From contig NZ_JARUJP010000012.1 in the NCBI RefSeq assembly GCF_033659955.1, forward strand, positions 57,081 through 121,080: 64,000 nucleotides of DNA, given 5' to 3'. The position numbers were made by a program, and so were the translations under genes. This document shows positions 17,704-26,489 of the stretch, one piece after another. The notes beneath the pieces were generated by a model. It was not told the origin of the DNA. It did not search any database and saw nothing but the letters and a program-made list of their open reading frames with translations. Every line of letters starts with the position of its first letter. Within the stretch, counting starts at the first letter, position 1. The DNA is from Clostridium_AM tanneri (GTDB lineage: Bacteria > Bacillota > Clostridia > Clostridiales > Clostridiaceae).

Positions 17704-17734
17704 AAAAAAACACTCAGGTAAAACCTAGTGTTTT
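17704..17734 (-). terminator. Terminator of RNase P RNA
   Basis: On the minus strand AACACTAGGT pairs with ACCTGAGTGTT around TTT, followed by seven T residues, directly after the RNase P RNA 3' end. Confidence 0.8.
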
Positions 17735-17740
17735 CAATCT

Positions 17741-18079
17741 GTAAGTAAGTCTATAAGCCGAGTTCTGTATTTGACAATCATCTATCTAGGCCTACTGTTA
17801 CCAGCAGACTCAAGCGATACTATCGAGAAGTGGAACGGGCCGCCCCTTGGTACTTCTCAATCTTGCTCCAGATGGGGTTTACATAGCCGCAAAGTCGCCA
17901 ATGCGCTGGTAAGCTCTTACCTCACCTTTCCACCCTTACCGAAACTAGTTTCGGCGGTATATCTCTGTTGCACTTTCCTTCAGGTTACCCTGACTGGGTA
18001 TTACCCAGCACCCTGCCCTATGGAGCTCGGACTTTCCTCTCCTGTGTTTCCACAGCAGCGATTGTCTGGCTTACTCGCA
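17741..18079 (-). ncRNA. rnpB: RNase P RNA component
   Basis: The minus strand carries the universal RNase P RNA blocks: GAGGAAAGTCCGAGCTCC, then ATAGGGCAGGGTGCTGGG, GTGCAACAGAGA and, near the 3' end, ACAGAACTCGGCTTATAG, which pairs with the 5' part. The order and P4 elements resemble the ancestral type A, as usual in clostridia, rather than the Bacillus type B. The RNA is the catalytic subunit that trims tRNA 5' leaders. The ends are estimated to about 5-10 bases. A -10 TATAAT on the minus strand lies at 18083-18088. Confidence 0.95.
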
Positions 18080-18229
18080 GATATTATAATATCACAGCAT
18101 ATATCAAATTACAAATAATAATTAATGTTAAATATAGATAACATTAGTTCTATTTCTATTTGATGAAAGCAATAAAGTAGCAATTTTAAATTATTATTTT
18201 TTAAGCAATAAGGAATTACCAAAAAAGTA

Positions 18230-18260
18230 TTGACTTGGAGTTGGCTCACAGGAGTATAAT
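18230..18260 (+). promoter_or_regulatory. MerR-type promoter with 19-bp spacer
   Basis: A -35 TTGACT (18230-18235) and a -10 TATAAT (18255-18260) are separated by 19 bp, two more than optimal. The spacer begins TTGGAGTTGGCTCACAG, giving an imperfect dyad CTTGGAG / CTCACAG. Overlong spacers with this CTTGGAGTT-type dyad are the hallmark of MerR-family activated promoters. No MerR gene is in the window. Confidence 0.65.
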
Positions 18261-18311
18261 TGTTTAAGAAATGGTAAACTTAAGTGGATTTTAAGAATTG
18301 GGGGGTAAAGT

Positions 18312-19481
18312 ATGAGTTTTAATATGTATATTCCAACAAGAACTTTATTTGGTGCAGGTCAGTTAAATAATCTAAAAGATCAGGTTATGCCAGGTAAAAA
18401 GGCAATGATTGTAATTTCTAATGGAAAATCTACCAGAGAAAATGGCTATCTTGCCAGAGTGGAAGAACAACTGAAAATTGCAGGTGTTGAAACAGCTGTA
18501 TTTGATAAGGTTGAGCCAAACCCACTGAAATCAACGGTTATGGCTGGAGCTGCATTCTCAAAAGAAAACCATTGTGATTTTATTGTTGCTTTAGGTGGTG
18601 GAAGTTGTATGGACGCATCGAAAGCAATTGCAATCATGGCAACAAATCCAGGAGATCTCTGGGATTATGTTCAGTCAGGAACTGGAAAAAGAAAAGTAAT
18701 TGAGAATAAACCACTTCCCATAGTAGCGGTTACAACAACAGCAGGAACAGGCTCAGAGACAGACATGGGTGCTGTAGTTACCAATGAAGAGACACAGGAA
18801 AAACTAGCCATTAAAACACCTGAATTATTTCCTGTCCTTGCTATTGTAGATCCGGAACTTATGAAGTCTGTACCACCTAAGTTCACAGCTTTCCAAGGAT
18901 GGGATGCCTTGTCACACAGCATGGAAGGGTATATCAATAATAAATCAAATTTAATGAGTGATATGTATGCCATCACTGCAATTGAAAATGTGAGCCGTTA
19001 TCTTGCAAGGGCAGTAAAAGATGGAAATGATATTGAAGCAAGGGAAAGAGTTGCCTTTGGAAATAATTTATCTGGGATAGTAATGTGCGTTGGTGCAATC
19101 TCCAGCCAGCACTCTCTGGAACATGCTATGTCTGCATACCATCAAGATTTACCTCACGGAGCAGGACTGATCATGCTTAGTAAGGCATATTTTACTCACT
19201 TCATTGAGAAACATGTTTGTGATGAGCGTTTTATACGTATGGCGAAAGCAATGGGCATGGAGGACGCAAAGGAGCCTATGGATTTTATCACTATGCTTAC
19301 AAAGCTCCAAGAAGAATGTGGAGTGGCAGACTTAAAGATGTCCGATTATGGAATTAAACCTGAGGAATTTGAAACACTGGCACGTAATGCAAAGGATACA
19401 AACAGTGGACTCTTCTTAGTTGATAGGTGTGAACTGAGCATAGAAGATTGTATAGCTATTTATAAGTCTTCTTACAAATAA
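18312..19481 (+). CDS. Iron-containing alcohol dehydrogenase
   Basis: A 389-residue group III (Fe-dependent) dehydrogenase. The NAD(P)-binding region includes GGGSCMDASKAIA at about residues 96-108 and TTAGTGSE at about 144. Likely iron ligands are D198, H202, H267 and H282 (in GWDALSHSMEGY and the QHSLEHAM...LPHGAG region). It interconverts aldehydes or ketones with alcohols; butanol-type, ethanol or 1,3-propanediol activity cannot be separated from sequence alone. GGGGGGTAAAGT precedes the ATG. The MerR-type promoter upstream suggests induction by an aldehyde or similar stress. The nitroreductase gene follows 79 bases later. Confidence 0.92.
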   Translation: MSFNMYIPTRTLFGAGQLNNLKDQVMPGKKAMIVISNGKSTRENGYLARVEEQLKIAGVETAVFDKVEPNPLKSTVMAGAAFSKENHCDFIVALGGGSCMDASKAIAIMATNPGDLWDYVQSGTGKRKVIENKPLPIVAVTTTAGTGSETDMGAVVTNEETQEKLAIKTPELFPVLAIVDPELMKSVPPKFTAFQGWDALSHSMEGYINNKSNLMSDMYAITAIENVSRYLARAVKDGNDIEARERVAFGNNLSGIVMCVGAISSQHSLEHAMSAYHQDLPHGAGLIMLSKAYFTHFIEKHVCDERFIRMAKAMGMEDAKEPMDFITMLTKLQEECGVADLKMSDYGIKPEEFETLARNAKDTNSGLFLVDRCELSIEDCIAIYKSSYK

Positions 19482-19560
19482 AAAGAGTCTAAATATACTA
19501 ACTGCATGAGTTTATTTTTGTGGTTGTTAAAAATGAAGATTTGTCAGGAGGAGTTAAGAT

Positions 19561-20061
19561 ATGGATACAATACTTAATAGAAAAAGTATAAGAAAGTACA
19601 AGGATATTAAAATAAGTGATGAGATTGTAGAGGAATTGCTAAGAGCAGGAATGGCAGCACCTTCTGCAGGAAATGAGCAACCTTGGGAATTTATAGTTTT
19701 GAGAAATAAAGAGCTTATGAAGAAGATAACTGAGGTACATCCATATTCAAAAATGCTATTAAATACAGATGTTGCAATTGTGGTATGTGGTGACGAAGCA
19801 AAAGAGGTATTTAAAGGCTATTGGGTACAGGATTGTTCAGCTGCTACAGAAAATATATTATTAGCTGCTGAAGCTAAGGGGTTAGGAGCAGTATGGCTAG
19901 GAGTTTACCCATTAGCTGATAGAGTAGAGGCAATAAAAGAACTTCTCAACTTGCCAGCTGGCGTAATTCCTTTATCAATAGTTCCTGTTGGATATCCTGA
20001 TGAGCAGAGAAAAGCATCAGATAGATTCGACAAAACCAGAATACATTATGATAGATGGTAA
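19561..20061 (+). CDS. Nitroreductase family protein
   Basis: A 166-residue FMN-dependent nitroreductase-fold protein: it begins with the RKSIRKYKD FMN motif, has AAPSAGNEQPWEFIV at about residues 34-48, and GLGAVWLGVYP at about 117-127. Such enzymes reduce nitroaromatics, quinones or flavin-like substrates with NAD(P)H. CAGGAGGAG precedes the ATG. It may be co-transcribed with the dehydrogenase upstream, which would make a small redox-detoxification unit. A decayed relative of this gene lies at 29155. Confidence 0.88.
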   Translation: MDTILNRKSIRKYKDIKISDEIVEELLRAGMAAPSAGNEQPWEFIVLRNKELMKKITEVHPYSKMLLNTDVAIVVCGDEAKEVFKGYWVQDCSAATENILLAAEAKGLGAVWLGVYPLADRVEAIKELLNLPAGVIPLSIVPVGYPDEQRKASDRFDKTRIHYDRW

Positions 20062-20073
20062 GGATTTTTAGTA

Positions 20074-20490
20074 TTGAATATATTAGATAAAATATTTGAT
20101 GAAAAATACTATAAAATTAAACACTTTGAACAGGATGGAAAAATATATGAATATTTAGGTATAAAGAGATTTAGAAAAGCCTTGCTGCATATAGCCAAGG
20201 ATAGAAAAGATGAAGTGCCCTTTAAAAACTATTTCTTAACAGAGTACTCCGTAAATGCGATAAAAAAATATGAGCAGATGTCCAGAAAAAGCGAAAAATC
20301 TCATGTAATTATTGCAACAGTTATGTTACTTTATATGGTTAGAATAGGTGTTTTTATAAAAGATATTTTTGATGTTATGTTTCTATTATTTTTTACACTA
20401 GTAAATATAATAACGAATATTTACCCCATATTCTTGCAAAGATATAATCGTATTAGAATACAAAAAATTTTAAATAAAATTGAGGTTTAG
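20074..20490 (+). CDS. Membrane protein, possible CrtO-like acyltransferase family
   Basis: A 138-residue protein starting at TTG (TAAGGA nine bases upstream), 12 bases after the nitroreductase stop. Two hydrophobic segments lie at about residues 77-100 and 100-118. The C-terminal NIYPIFLQRYNRIRIQ resembles the NxYPIxxQRYNR motif of glycosyl-diaponeurosporenoate acyltransferase-like membrane proteins. No carotenoid genes are present, so the enzymatic role is doubtful. Tentative. Confidence 0.5.
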   Translation: MNILDKIFDEKYYKIKHFEQDGKIYEYLGIKRFRKALLHIAKDRKDEVPFKNYFLTEYSVNAIKKYEQMSRKSEKSHVIIATVMLLYMVRIGVFIKDIFDVMFLLFFTLVNIITNIYPIFLQRYNRIRIQKILNKIEV

Positions 20491-20595
20491 GTTATTAGTA
20501 AATTAAGGTGGTGGCGCATAGCAGATATAAAAAGGGAAAATATATTTCCATAGGCTAGGAATAATATTAAATTTTCATACTTACAGGGGGAAAAA

Positions 20596-21312
20596 ATGAG
20601 TAGTAATAAGGGCAGAGTTATTTTATATGTAATGAGGCATGGACAGACTATTTTAAATAAAGCTGAAAGAACTCAAGGATGGTGTGATGGAGTTCTCACT
20701 GCAGAAGGAATTGAAGTAGCTATAAATGTTGGACTTGGACTTAGTGATATCAAATTTAAATCAGCCTATAGCAGTGATTTAGGTAGGGCAGTAAAAACTG
20801 CAAGAATTGTTATAAAGGAAAATATTGCAAGTGCCAATTTAGAATTAAAAGAGCTTGAAGGTTTAAGAGAAGTGTACTTTGGAAAATACGAAGGAGAGCT
20901 TGAAAAAGTAAAGTTTAATGATATACTTAACTTTCTTAATGTAAGTTCCTATGAAGAAGCAAAGGAAAAATATGATTTTCAAAGAGAATATGTTAACTCA
21001 TGTGCTGCTTTAGATGAGACAAAAGAAGCAGAAAATTATGATACAGCAATAAAAAGAGTTATGAAAAGCTTAGAGGATATATGCTTAGAAAATTCTAATG
21101 ATAATGGTGGAAATGTACTTATAGTAGGCCATGGAGGAATAATTAGGTTAATTATTGATTATATAGATAAGAATTTTAATTTAAGAAACTTAGATAACTC
21201 AAGTATATCCAAGATAATATATGAAGACGGAAATTTTAAAGTTGAATCTGTAAATGATAATAGCTTTTGTGAAAAAGGTAAAGCTATGAAAATAGCAATT
21301 AAGCAACAGTAA
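20596..21312 (+). CDS. Histidine phosphatase (phosphoglycerate mutase) family protein
   Basis: A 238-residue histidine phosphatase. The catalytic RHG motif is MRHGQTILNK at about residues 12-21, with the second histidine in VLIVGHGGIIR near 178. A glutamate-containing LREVYFGKYEGEL block at about 95-107 fits the acid/base residue. It dephosphorylates an unknown phosphoester; cobalamin phosphatase (CobC) and fructose bisphosphatase-like members share this pattern. CAGGGGG precedes the ATG. A strong bidirectional terminator follows. Confidence 0.87.
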   Translation: MSSNKGRVILYVMRHGQTILNKAERTQGWCDGVLTAEGIEVAINVGLGLSDIKFKSAYSSDLGRAVKTARIVIKENIASANLELKELEGLREVYFGKYEGELEKVKFNDILNFLNVSSYEEAKEKYDFQREYVNSCAALDETKEAENYDTAIKRVMKSLEDICLENSNDNGGNVLIVGHGGIIRLIIDYIDKNFNLRNLDNSSISKIIYEDGNFKVESVNDNSFCEKGKAMKIAIKQQ

Positions 21313-21317
21313 GCTAG

Positions 21318-21357
21318 AAAAGGACTAATTGAAAACAAAATTTCAATTAGTCCTTTT
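21318..21357. terminator. Strong bidirectional terminator
   Basis: A 17-bp perfect stem, AAAAGGACTAATTGAAA with its complement, loop ACAAAA. A-run and T-run flank it on both sides, serving the phosphatase and possibly the convergent hydrolase. Confidence 0.9.
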
Positions 21358-21458
21358 GAGTATTTACATCAAGCTGTTAGACCTCTGTAATTATTCTAAA
21401 AAGTCAGTTGGTACTGGGTACTTTAGTAAGATGTTTTCTTGAAAAAAGGGAAAAAACT

Positions 21459-22271
21459 CTATTCCTCTATAAACTTTATCAATTCTTTATTAAATTTATC
21501 CTTTTCATCATAGAATAATCCATGACCACTAAATTTAAATGGTATAAGTCGAGAATTCTTAATTCCTTGTTTTTGTGCTTTAGCTAATGGGAAAAGACAA
21601 ACTTTGTCATGAATTCCATGAAGAATTAAGGTTGGAACATTTATTTTTCCAAGGTCATAAAATAATACCTCCTTTAGCCAAGTTTTTGCAATTTCTGCTG
21701 TAGCCCAACCTGCTGCTTTTAGTCCCAGTTGGAAAAACCAATCTGAGAATGGCTCAGTTATGTTCTGGAAGAAGAACATTTCCCCAAAGTTTCTGAGCAT
21801 CTTTGGACGGTTATTGTATGTTCCTTGAATGATGTCATTTATAGCTTCTCTTCTTTGGCCGTAGGGAAAATATGGAAGTTGAATAAGGCTTGGTGCAGCA
21901 GCGGCAAAAAGAGCTAGTTTAGATACACCATATCCATTATGTCTAGCCATATACCTAATGGCAATTGCTCCTCCTGTAGAATGTCCAGCTAAGGTAATGT
22001 TTTTTAATTTAAGTGTTTCGATTACACATCTTACATCATCTGATAACCTATTGTAGTCATAACCACTCCAAGGCTTATCTGAATTACCGAATCCTCTAGT
22101 ATCTATTCCAATGCACCTATATCCCATTGATGGAAGCTGGTCAAACTGATATTCAAATAAATTATGATCTCCTGGCCAACCATGTAAGAACAAGATTGTT
22201 TTTCTGCCTTCTGGGTTGAGATCTTCTACGTAGATTTTTACATTGGGCTCTACTTTAACATAGTATCCCAC
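21459..22271 (-). CDS. Alpha/beta hydrolase
   Basis: A 270-residue alpha/beta-hydrolase. The oxyanion region is FLHGWPGD near residue 29, the nucleophile elbow GHSTGGAIA near 94-102 (Ser96 by estimate), the acid residue in LHGIHDKV near 217, and the histidine in FSGHGLF near 249. The closest pattern is the non-haem haloperoxidase/arylesterase group; substrate unknown. The GTG start follows TTGGAGG by seven bases. It is a single gene, convergent with the phosphatase. Confidence 0.85.
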   Translation of the reverse strand: MGYYVKVEPNVKIYVEDLNPEGRKTILFLHGWPGDHNLFEYQFDQLPSMGYRCIGIDTRGFGNSDKPWSGYDYNRLSDDVRCVIETLKLKNITLAGHSTGGAIAIRYMARHNGYGVSKLALFAAAAPSLIQLPYFPYGQRREAINDIIQGTYNNRPKMLRNFGEMFFFQNITEPFSDWFFQLGLKAAGWATAEIAKTWLKEVLFYDLGKINVPTLILHGIHDKVCLFPLAKAQKQGIKNSRLIPFKFSGHGLFYDEKDKFNKELIKFIEE

Positions 22272-22600
22272 ACAAATACCTCCAATAATAAAGCTAACTC
22301 ATTAATTAAGGTATTCTCCTGTACATAAATATGTGCACTGCCTATCTGACTTTAATGGAGAGTTTTAGTTTAAATAATATTCTATGATTTTAGATTTTAT
22401 TAAAAAATAAACTTTTAATTTGTTAAATAGACAAATTATATCCATTTATGATTTGATATTAGGAGGAATCCTGTATAAAATGTAGAATTTTTTAACTAGG
22501 ATCATTTATATTTTAAAAATTAATAAGTGGGAGTTAACGTATTCACGTCAAATTATAAAGGAAAGCTTAAAAAATGAAGTAGAAAAAGTGGTGAACTTAA
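22272..22600. other. Divergent intergenic region without a gene
   Basis: This 329-bp AT-rich stretch holds the upstream regions of the hydrolase and the dynamin-like gene. An AGGAGG-like sequence at 22461-22467 has no usable ORF after it. No repeat or structured RNA was recognised. Confidence 0.5.
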
Positions 22601-24163
22601 ATGAATGCTTATCTTGAAAATTATGAAAAGGCCTTTAATCTCGTTACTACTTTAATAGAAAGCAGTGAAAGGGACAAAGGCTCAAAAGAAAAACTTATGG
22701 TTGATAAAATTGAAAAGTTTATTCAAATGAATCTGATAGAGTTTATGAAGGAGGATTCACCTTCTCATAGTGCTGCACTATTTTATGATTTTATCTATGA
22801 ATTTAATAGATTCAGGGAATTTGTTGCTTTTACAGCACTAGCGAAGAAAAATATAGTAGGACTTGGAGGGGCTTTTGGTTCCGGCAAATCTAGTTTTCTC
22901 AATTCTATTTTTGGTAAAGAAATATTACCTGCAAAGCTTACTCCAACTATCTCAGTTCCTTCTTATGTAATTCATGGAGAGAGCTTAGATATATGTGCCA
23001 TAAACATATTTAATCAAAAGGTACATATGAACGAAGAGGCTTTAAAAGCTGTATCCCATGACTTTACTGAAAGATATGGAGTGGGCTTAGGACATATAAT
23101 AAAAAGTATATTTATACAAATACCACAGCATGAGTTTCACAATATAGCCTTCTTAGACACTCCAGGTTACAGTAAAGCTCATTCAGAATATTATAGTGTA
23201 AATACAGATGAAAAATTAGCCAGAGCCCAATTAAATACTAGCAATTTTATAATTTGGTTTGCAGATGCAGAAGGGGGCACCATAAAGGAAGAGGATATAA
23301 GCTTTCTTCAATCTCTGAGAAAGGATATACCTATATTAGTAATTGTAAGCAGAGCAGATAAGAAGATCAAGGAAGACATAGAGAGTATAGTTAAAGAGAC
23401 TAAAAATAGATTAAAGGAGAAAGCTTTATTTGTAGTGGATGTCGTTCCTTATTCCGCAAGAAAGCCAGCAATCTATCCTGCTGACAACATAATTAAATAC
23501 TTGAGGATTTGGAATGACAGCAAAATTCAACTTTTGTTCGCTAAAAACTTTAAGATGGTTTTTTCCCAGTTTGAGAAATACTTTGAGGACAGTCTTGAAG
23601 AGGAAAAAGAAAAACTTAATAAATTAAATTCTTCCATAGCATTATTGGATAGGGACCAACAGGAAGTGGAAGAATATTTAAGTTGTATGAGAAAGGATGT
23701 TAAATCCAGAATTAAAGATTTTAAGGAAAGAAAAGAAAAACTCCAAACTATAAGAACTGATTTCTTTACAATTTTGAAAGCCACAGGAGATCAGGTAGGA
23801 ATACCTCTGCCAGAGCCAAGGGATATAGATTTAATTGTGGAGAATTTTAAAGATCCTATTATAGTTTTACAGGAATATAAAAATAAAAATGGACTTAAAA
23901 CCTTAGAATATAGCGGCAGAATAAAGTTTAAATTTGACACCCTAAATGAAAAAAAGGCTGAGAGAAGAATAAATAATTTGAGCAGCATAAGTGAAAACTA
24001 TGGCAGCATAATTTTTGAAAATTTAAGGGGAGTTAAAATAAAAGATAAAGTTGTTAACTTTGAGGATGTAATTTCTGAAAAACTAAAAAAGGTAAAGGTA
24101 AAAGACCGCAGCATTAGCTACGGGGATGTAATAATAAATAAATTTAATGCTTTAGATAAATAA
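22601..24163 (+). CDS. Dynamin-like GTPase
   Basis: A 520-residue GTPase of the bacterial dynamin-like type. G1 is GAFGSGKSS at about residues 91-99, a switch threonine in LTPTISVPS follows at about 114, G3 is DTPGYSKAH at about 186, and G4 is SRADK at about 249. The remainder is largely helical with coiled coil at about 325-385. A GTP-driven membrane or scaffold function is inferred from the family. It has no signal peptide or TM segment. GTGGTGAAC precedes the ATG. The next gene, 40 bases later, encodes a TerB/beta-helix protein, and the two are probably one operon. No second dynamin paralogue is present. Confidence 0.8.
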   Translation: MNAYLENYEKAFNLVTTLIESSERDKGSKEKLMVDKIEKFIQMNLIEFMKEDSPSHSAALFYDFIYEFNRFREFVAFTALAKKNIVGLGGAFGSGKSSFLNSIFGKEILPAKLTPTISVPSYVIHGESLDICAINIFNQKVHMNEEALKAVSHDFTERYGVGLGHIIKSIFIQIPQHEFHNIAFLDTPGYSKAHSEYYSVNTDEKLARAQLNTSNFIIWFADAEGGTIKEEDISFLQSLRKDIPILVIVSRADKKIKEDIESIVKETKNRLKEKALFVVDVVPYSARKPAIYPADNIIKYLRIWNDSKIQLLFAKNFKMVFSQFEKYFEDSLEEEKEKLNKLNSSIALLDRDQQEVEEYLSCMRKDVKSRIKDFKERKEKLQTIRTDFFTILKATGDQVGIPLPEPRDIDLIVENFKDPIIVLQEYKNKNGLKTLEYSGRIKFKFDTLNEKKAERRINNLSSISENYGSIIFENLRGVKIKDKVVNFEDVISEKLKKVKVKDRSISYGDVIINKFNALDK

Positions 24164-24203
24164 GCCGCTAAATACAATACACATTTTACGGAGGAAATTA
24201 AAA

Positions 24204-25598
24204 GTGGAACTAAAAACAGAAAAAATAATAAACATGATAAAAGAATGTGAAGATAAAGTAAAGAAAATAGAAGGACATGCTCTTTTAAATAGAGGCAATT
24301 ATACAAAAGATTTATACATGACTTTGCTTAGCTGCATAGCTTTTTCAAATGGAGATATAGATAAAAGGAAGTATAATTTTTTAAAGGCCTTATGTAAAGG
24401 TGCAGAAACAAAAGAAGAACCTACTTCTTTTTTAAGCAAGGCAGGGGATCTTAAAATGGAAACTCTAAAGGAATTTTTAAAAAACATAGTATCAGAAAAG
24501 CTTCAATACAGCTTTATACTAGATGCACTAATACTTTCTGCTATAGATGGAGGAATAAGTGATAATGAAAGCAGCTTTGTAGGAGAAATAGCTGAAGTAT
24601 TACAGCTTTCAAGGGATGAAATCGAGTTTTTATGTGATCTTTGTATATGTATTCTAGAAGAGGATGCTAAAAAGTTTAATAAAATAATTGAAAATGTACC
24701 TAGAAATATAGATATAAATCAATTTAGTCCATATTTTATGGAGTTTATACATGGATTGCCAATTAAGGATAGCTATATTTCAGGAGATGTTAACTGGAGA
24801 GGAAAGTTTATCATTAATAAACCTATTATTAATGAAGGTAATTTAAATATTGAAAATGCCAGAATTACCTTTCTTGAGAATGGAAAAATCACTTCTAAAA
24901 ATGGCAGTAAAATAAGCATAAGTAATTCTGAATTCATAAACAGTGAATTCATACTTGAAACAGGAAGCACTATAACTGCAAAGAAGAGCGAATTTAGTGA
25001 TAATGAAAATAAAAGAGTCTTTGTATTACAGAGTAATAAAGAAGAAAATTCTATTGAAAACTGTATTTTTCAAAATTGCAATTTTGATGACCATGGGGGG
25101 GCAATTTATTTAAATAACTCTCATTTAAATATGAAAAAGAACATCTTTAGTAATTGTAGGTCTGAGGGAGTTGGAGGAGCAATTTACGTTTCTGGAGAAA
25201 ATAGCGGATCAGTAGCGATTACTTGGAGTGGACTTCAATTTAATAATTGCGAAGCTAATTATGGTGGAGCTATATATGAGTCTGGCAATATTATCTACTA
25301 TGTTAACAGCTGTATTTTTAACAGTTGTAAAGCAAACATTGGAAGTGCGGTATATTGTTGTTGTGATTTCTATGTAGAAAACTTAATAGAAGAGTGTGAG
25401 TTTAACAACTGTTTATCTAAAACAGATGGAGCTGTATTCATAAAGTACATATATGCAAATAAGAGTGTTGTTCAATGCAGGTTTAATAAATGTGTCTCTG
25501 AAAATGGTGGATACAGCTGTATAGCCTATAGCGATCGATCTGATAGTTTTGGAAACGAAAATATATATAATAATTGCAGCAACCCTATTCATAGCTGA
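24204..25598 (+). CDS. TerB-like domain fused to right-handed beta-helix
   Basis: A 464-residue protein with an unusual architecture. Residues about 15-180 are helical with two TerB-like segments (CIAFSNGDIDKRKYNFLKAL and SAIDGGISDNESSFVGEIAEVL). Residues about 195-464 form a parallel beta-helix of some ten turns, with repeating F-x-NC and GGAIY units and a regular Asn/Cys ladder, as in pectate-lyase-like folds. There is no signal peptide, so both domains seem cytoplasmic. GGAGG lies 11 bases before the GTG start. It is downstream of the dynamin-like GTPase in one likely operon. Function unknown; no polysaccharide-cleaving residues were recognised. Confidence 0.75.
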   Translation: MELKTEKIINMIKECEDKVKKIEGHALLNRGNYTKDLYMTLLSCIAFSNGDIDKRKYNFLKALCKGAETKEEPTSFLSKAGDLKMETLKEFLKNIVSEKLQYSFILDALILSAIDGGISDNESSFVGEIAEVLQLSRDEIEFLCDLCICILEEDAKKFNKIIENVPRNIDINQFSPYFMEFIHGLPIKDSYISGDVNWRGKFIINKPIINEGNLNIENARITFLENGKITSKNGSKISISNSEFINSEFILETGSTITAKKSEFSDNENKRVFVLQSNKEENSIENCIFQNCNFDDHGGAIYLNNSHLNMKKNIFSNCRSEGVGGAIYVSGENSGSVAITWSGLQFNNCEANYGGAIYESGNIIYYVNSCIFNSCKANIGSAVYCCCDFYVENLIEECEFNNCLSKTDGAVFIKYIYANKSVVQCRFNKCVSENGGYSCIAYSDRSDSFGNENIYNNCSNPIHS

Positions 25599-25701
25599 TA
25601 GCATTTTATTATTTTCAAAGGAATTTACCTACAGTTTCTCTTCCTATTTATGAAGAGGATAAACTATTGCAGTTAATTTCCTTTGAGCAGCAAAGCCCTT
25701 G

Positions 25702-25750
25702 CAGAGCTTAAATAGTAAAATAAGTTTCTTCTTTTACTACTTAAGCTCTG
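25702..25750. repeat. 19-bp inverted repeat between convergent genes
   Basis: CAGAGCTTAAATAGTAAAA and TTTTACTACTTAAGCTCTG pair with one mismatch around TAAGTTTCTTC. The right arm covers the stop of the minus-strand gene. There is no poly-T tail, so it may be a factor-assisted terminator or an mRNA 3'-end stabiliser. Confidence 0.6.
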
Positions 25751-26477
25751 TGAGATGAGTCCAATATCTTCTAGGCATAAAAAGGTTACGGAGCCTGTGG
25801 TTTTTACGTTCCTTAATGTTAACAGAGTTATAAAAAGTCTTCCAAAGAGCTTCGAACTCATCATCTGCTAAGGAAGATGTGAAGACTTTAGAGTCTTCCT
25901 TTTTAAAGTCAGTTATAATAGGGAATTTTTTGTTATACACAATTGCAAGCTCTCTTTTTAAATCATGAATTATAAAGTTTTGATCAGAAAATCTTTCTGT
26001 AAAATGATTAAGTATTATAGGTAAAATATTATGATCAGGTTCTATGGAGGCATAAAAACTTAATGGTGCTATTTCTTTAAATCTTACAAATCCAGTGAAT
26101 CTATGGGCTTCTAAAGTAACTCTTCTAATGTATTTATCAACTAAAATTATAATATCGTTATTCTTAGCTAAGTTAACGTTTATGCCATACTTATAGCAAA
26201 GTTTAAGGTATTTCAAAGCCAGAGAATCAGAATCTGGAATGTCACTAAGATATAAGTAATATAGATTTGTTAAAACTTCATCATTAAGTTTTTCTACAAT
26301 GCTGTTATAAACTCTATTAAATTTATCATATTCAGTTGAAATATCTGAAACTTCATTAAGAAATGAGGCAATATAATCTTTGGATTTTGTTATGATACAA
26401 TCCTCTTTGCAGCTATAGGCATAAAAAATAGCAGTAAGTAAGCCTTCAAAAGTATTATCATATATATATTCTTTCAA
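25737..26477 (-). CDS. TIGR03915 family putative DNA metabolism protein
   Basis: A 246-residue protein of the TIGR03915/DUF4130 type: it begins KEYIYDNTFEGLLTAIFYAY and ends with the RLRNLFMPRRYWTHLTEL block typical of the family. These proteins are always found beside the TIGR03916 radical-SAM partner and are thought to act in DNA modification or repair; the biochemistry is unknown. A TTG start follows AGGGGG. It lies 12 bases after the radical-SAM gene and so shares its LexA-controlled promoter. Confidence 0.85.
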   Translation of the reverse strand: MKEYIYDNTFEGLLTAIFYAYSCKEDCIITKSKDYIASFLNEVSDISTEYDKFNRVYNSIVEKLNDEVLTNLYYLYLSDIPDSDSLALKYLKLCYKYGINVNLAKNNDIIILVDKYIRRVTLEAHRFTGFVRFKEIAPLSFYASIEPDHNILPIILNHFTERFSDQNFIIHDLKRELAIVYNKKFPIITDFKKEDSKVFTSSLADDEFEALWKTFYNSVNIKERKNHRLRNLFMPRRYWTHLTELK

Positions 26478-26489
26478 AATAAAAACCCC

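Noticed and set aside
17771..18118. A 115-codon + strand reading frame
   Set aside because: It is antisense to the RNase P RNA, whose conserved blocks fully explain the sequence.
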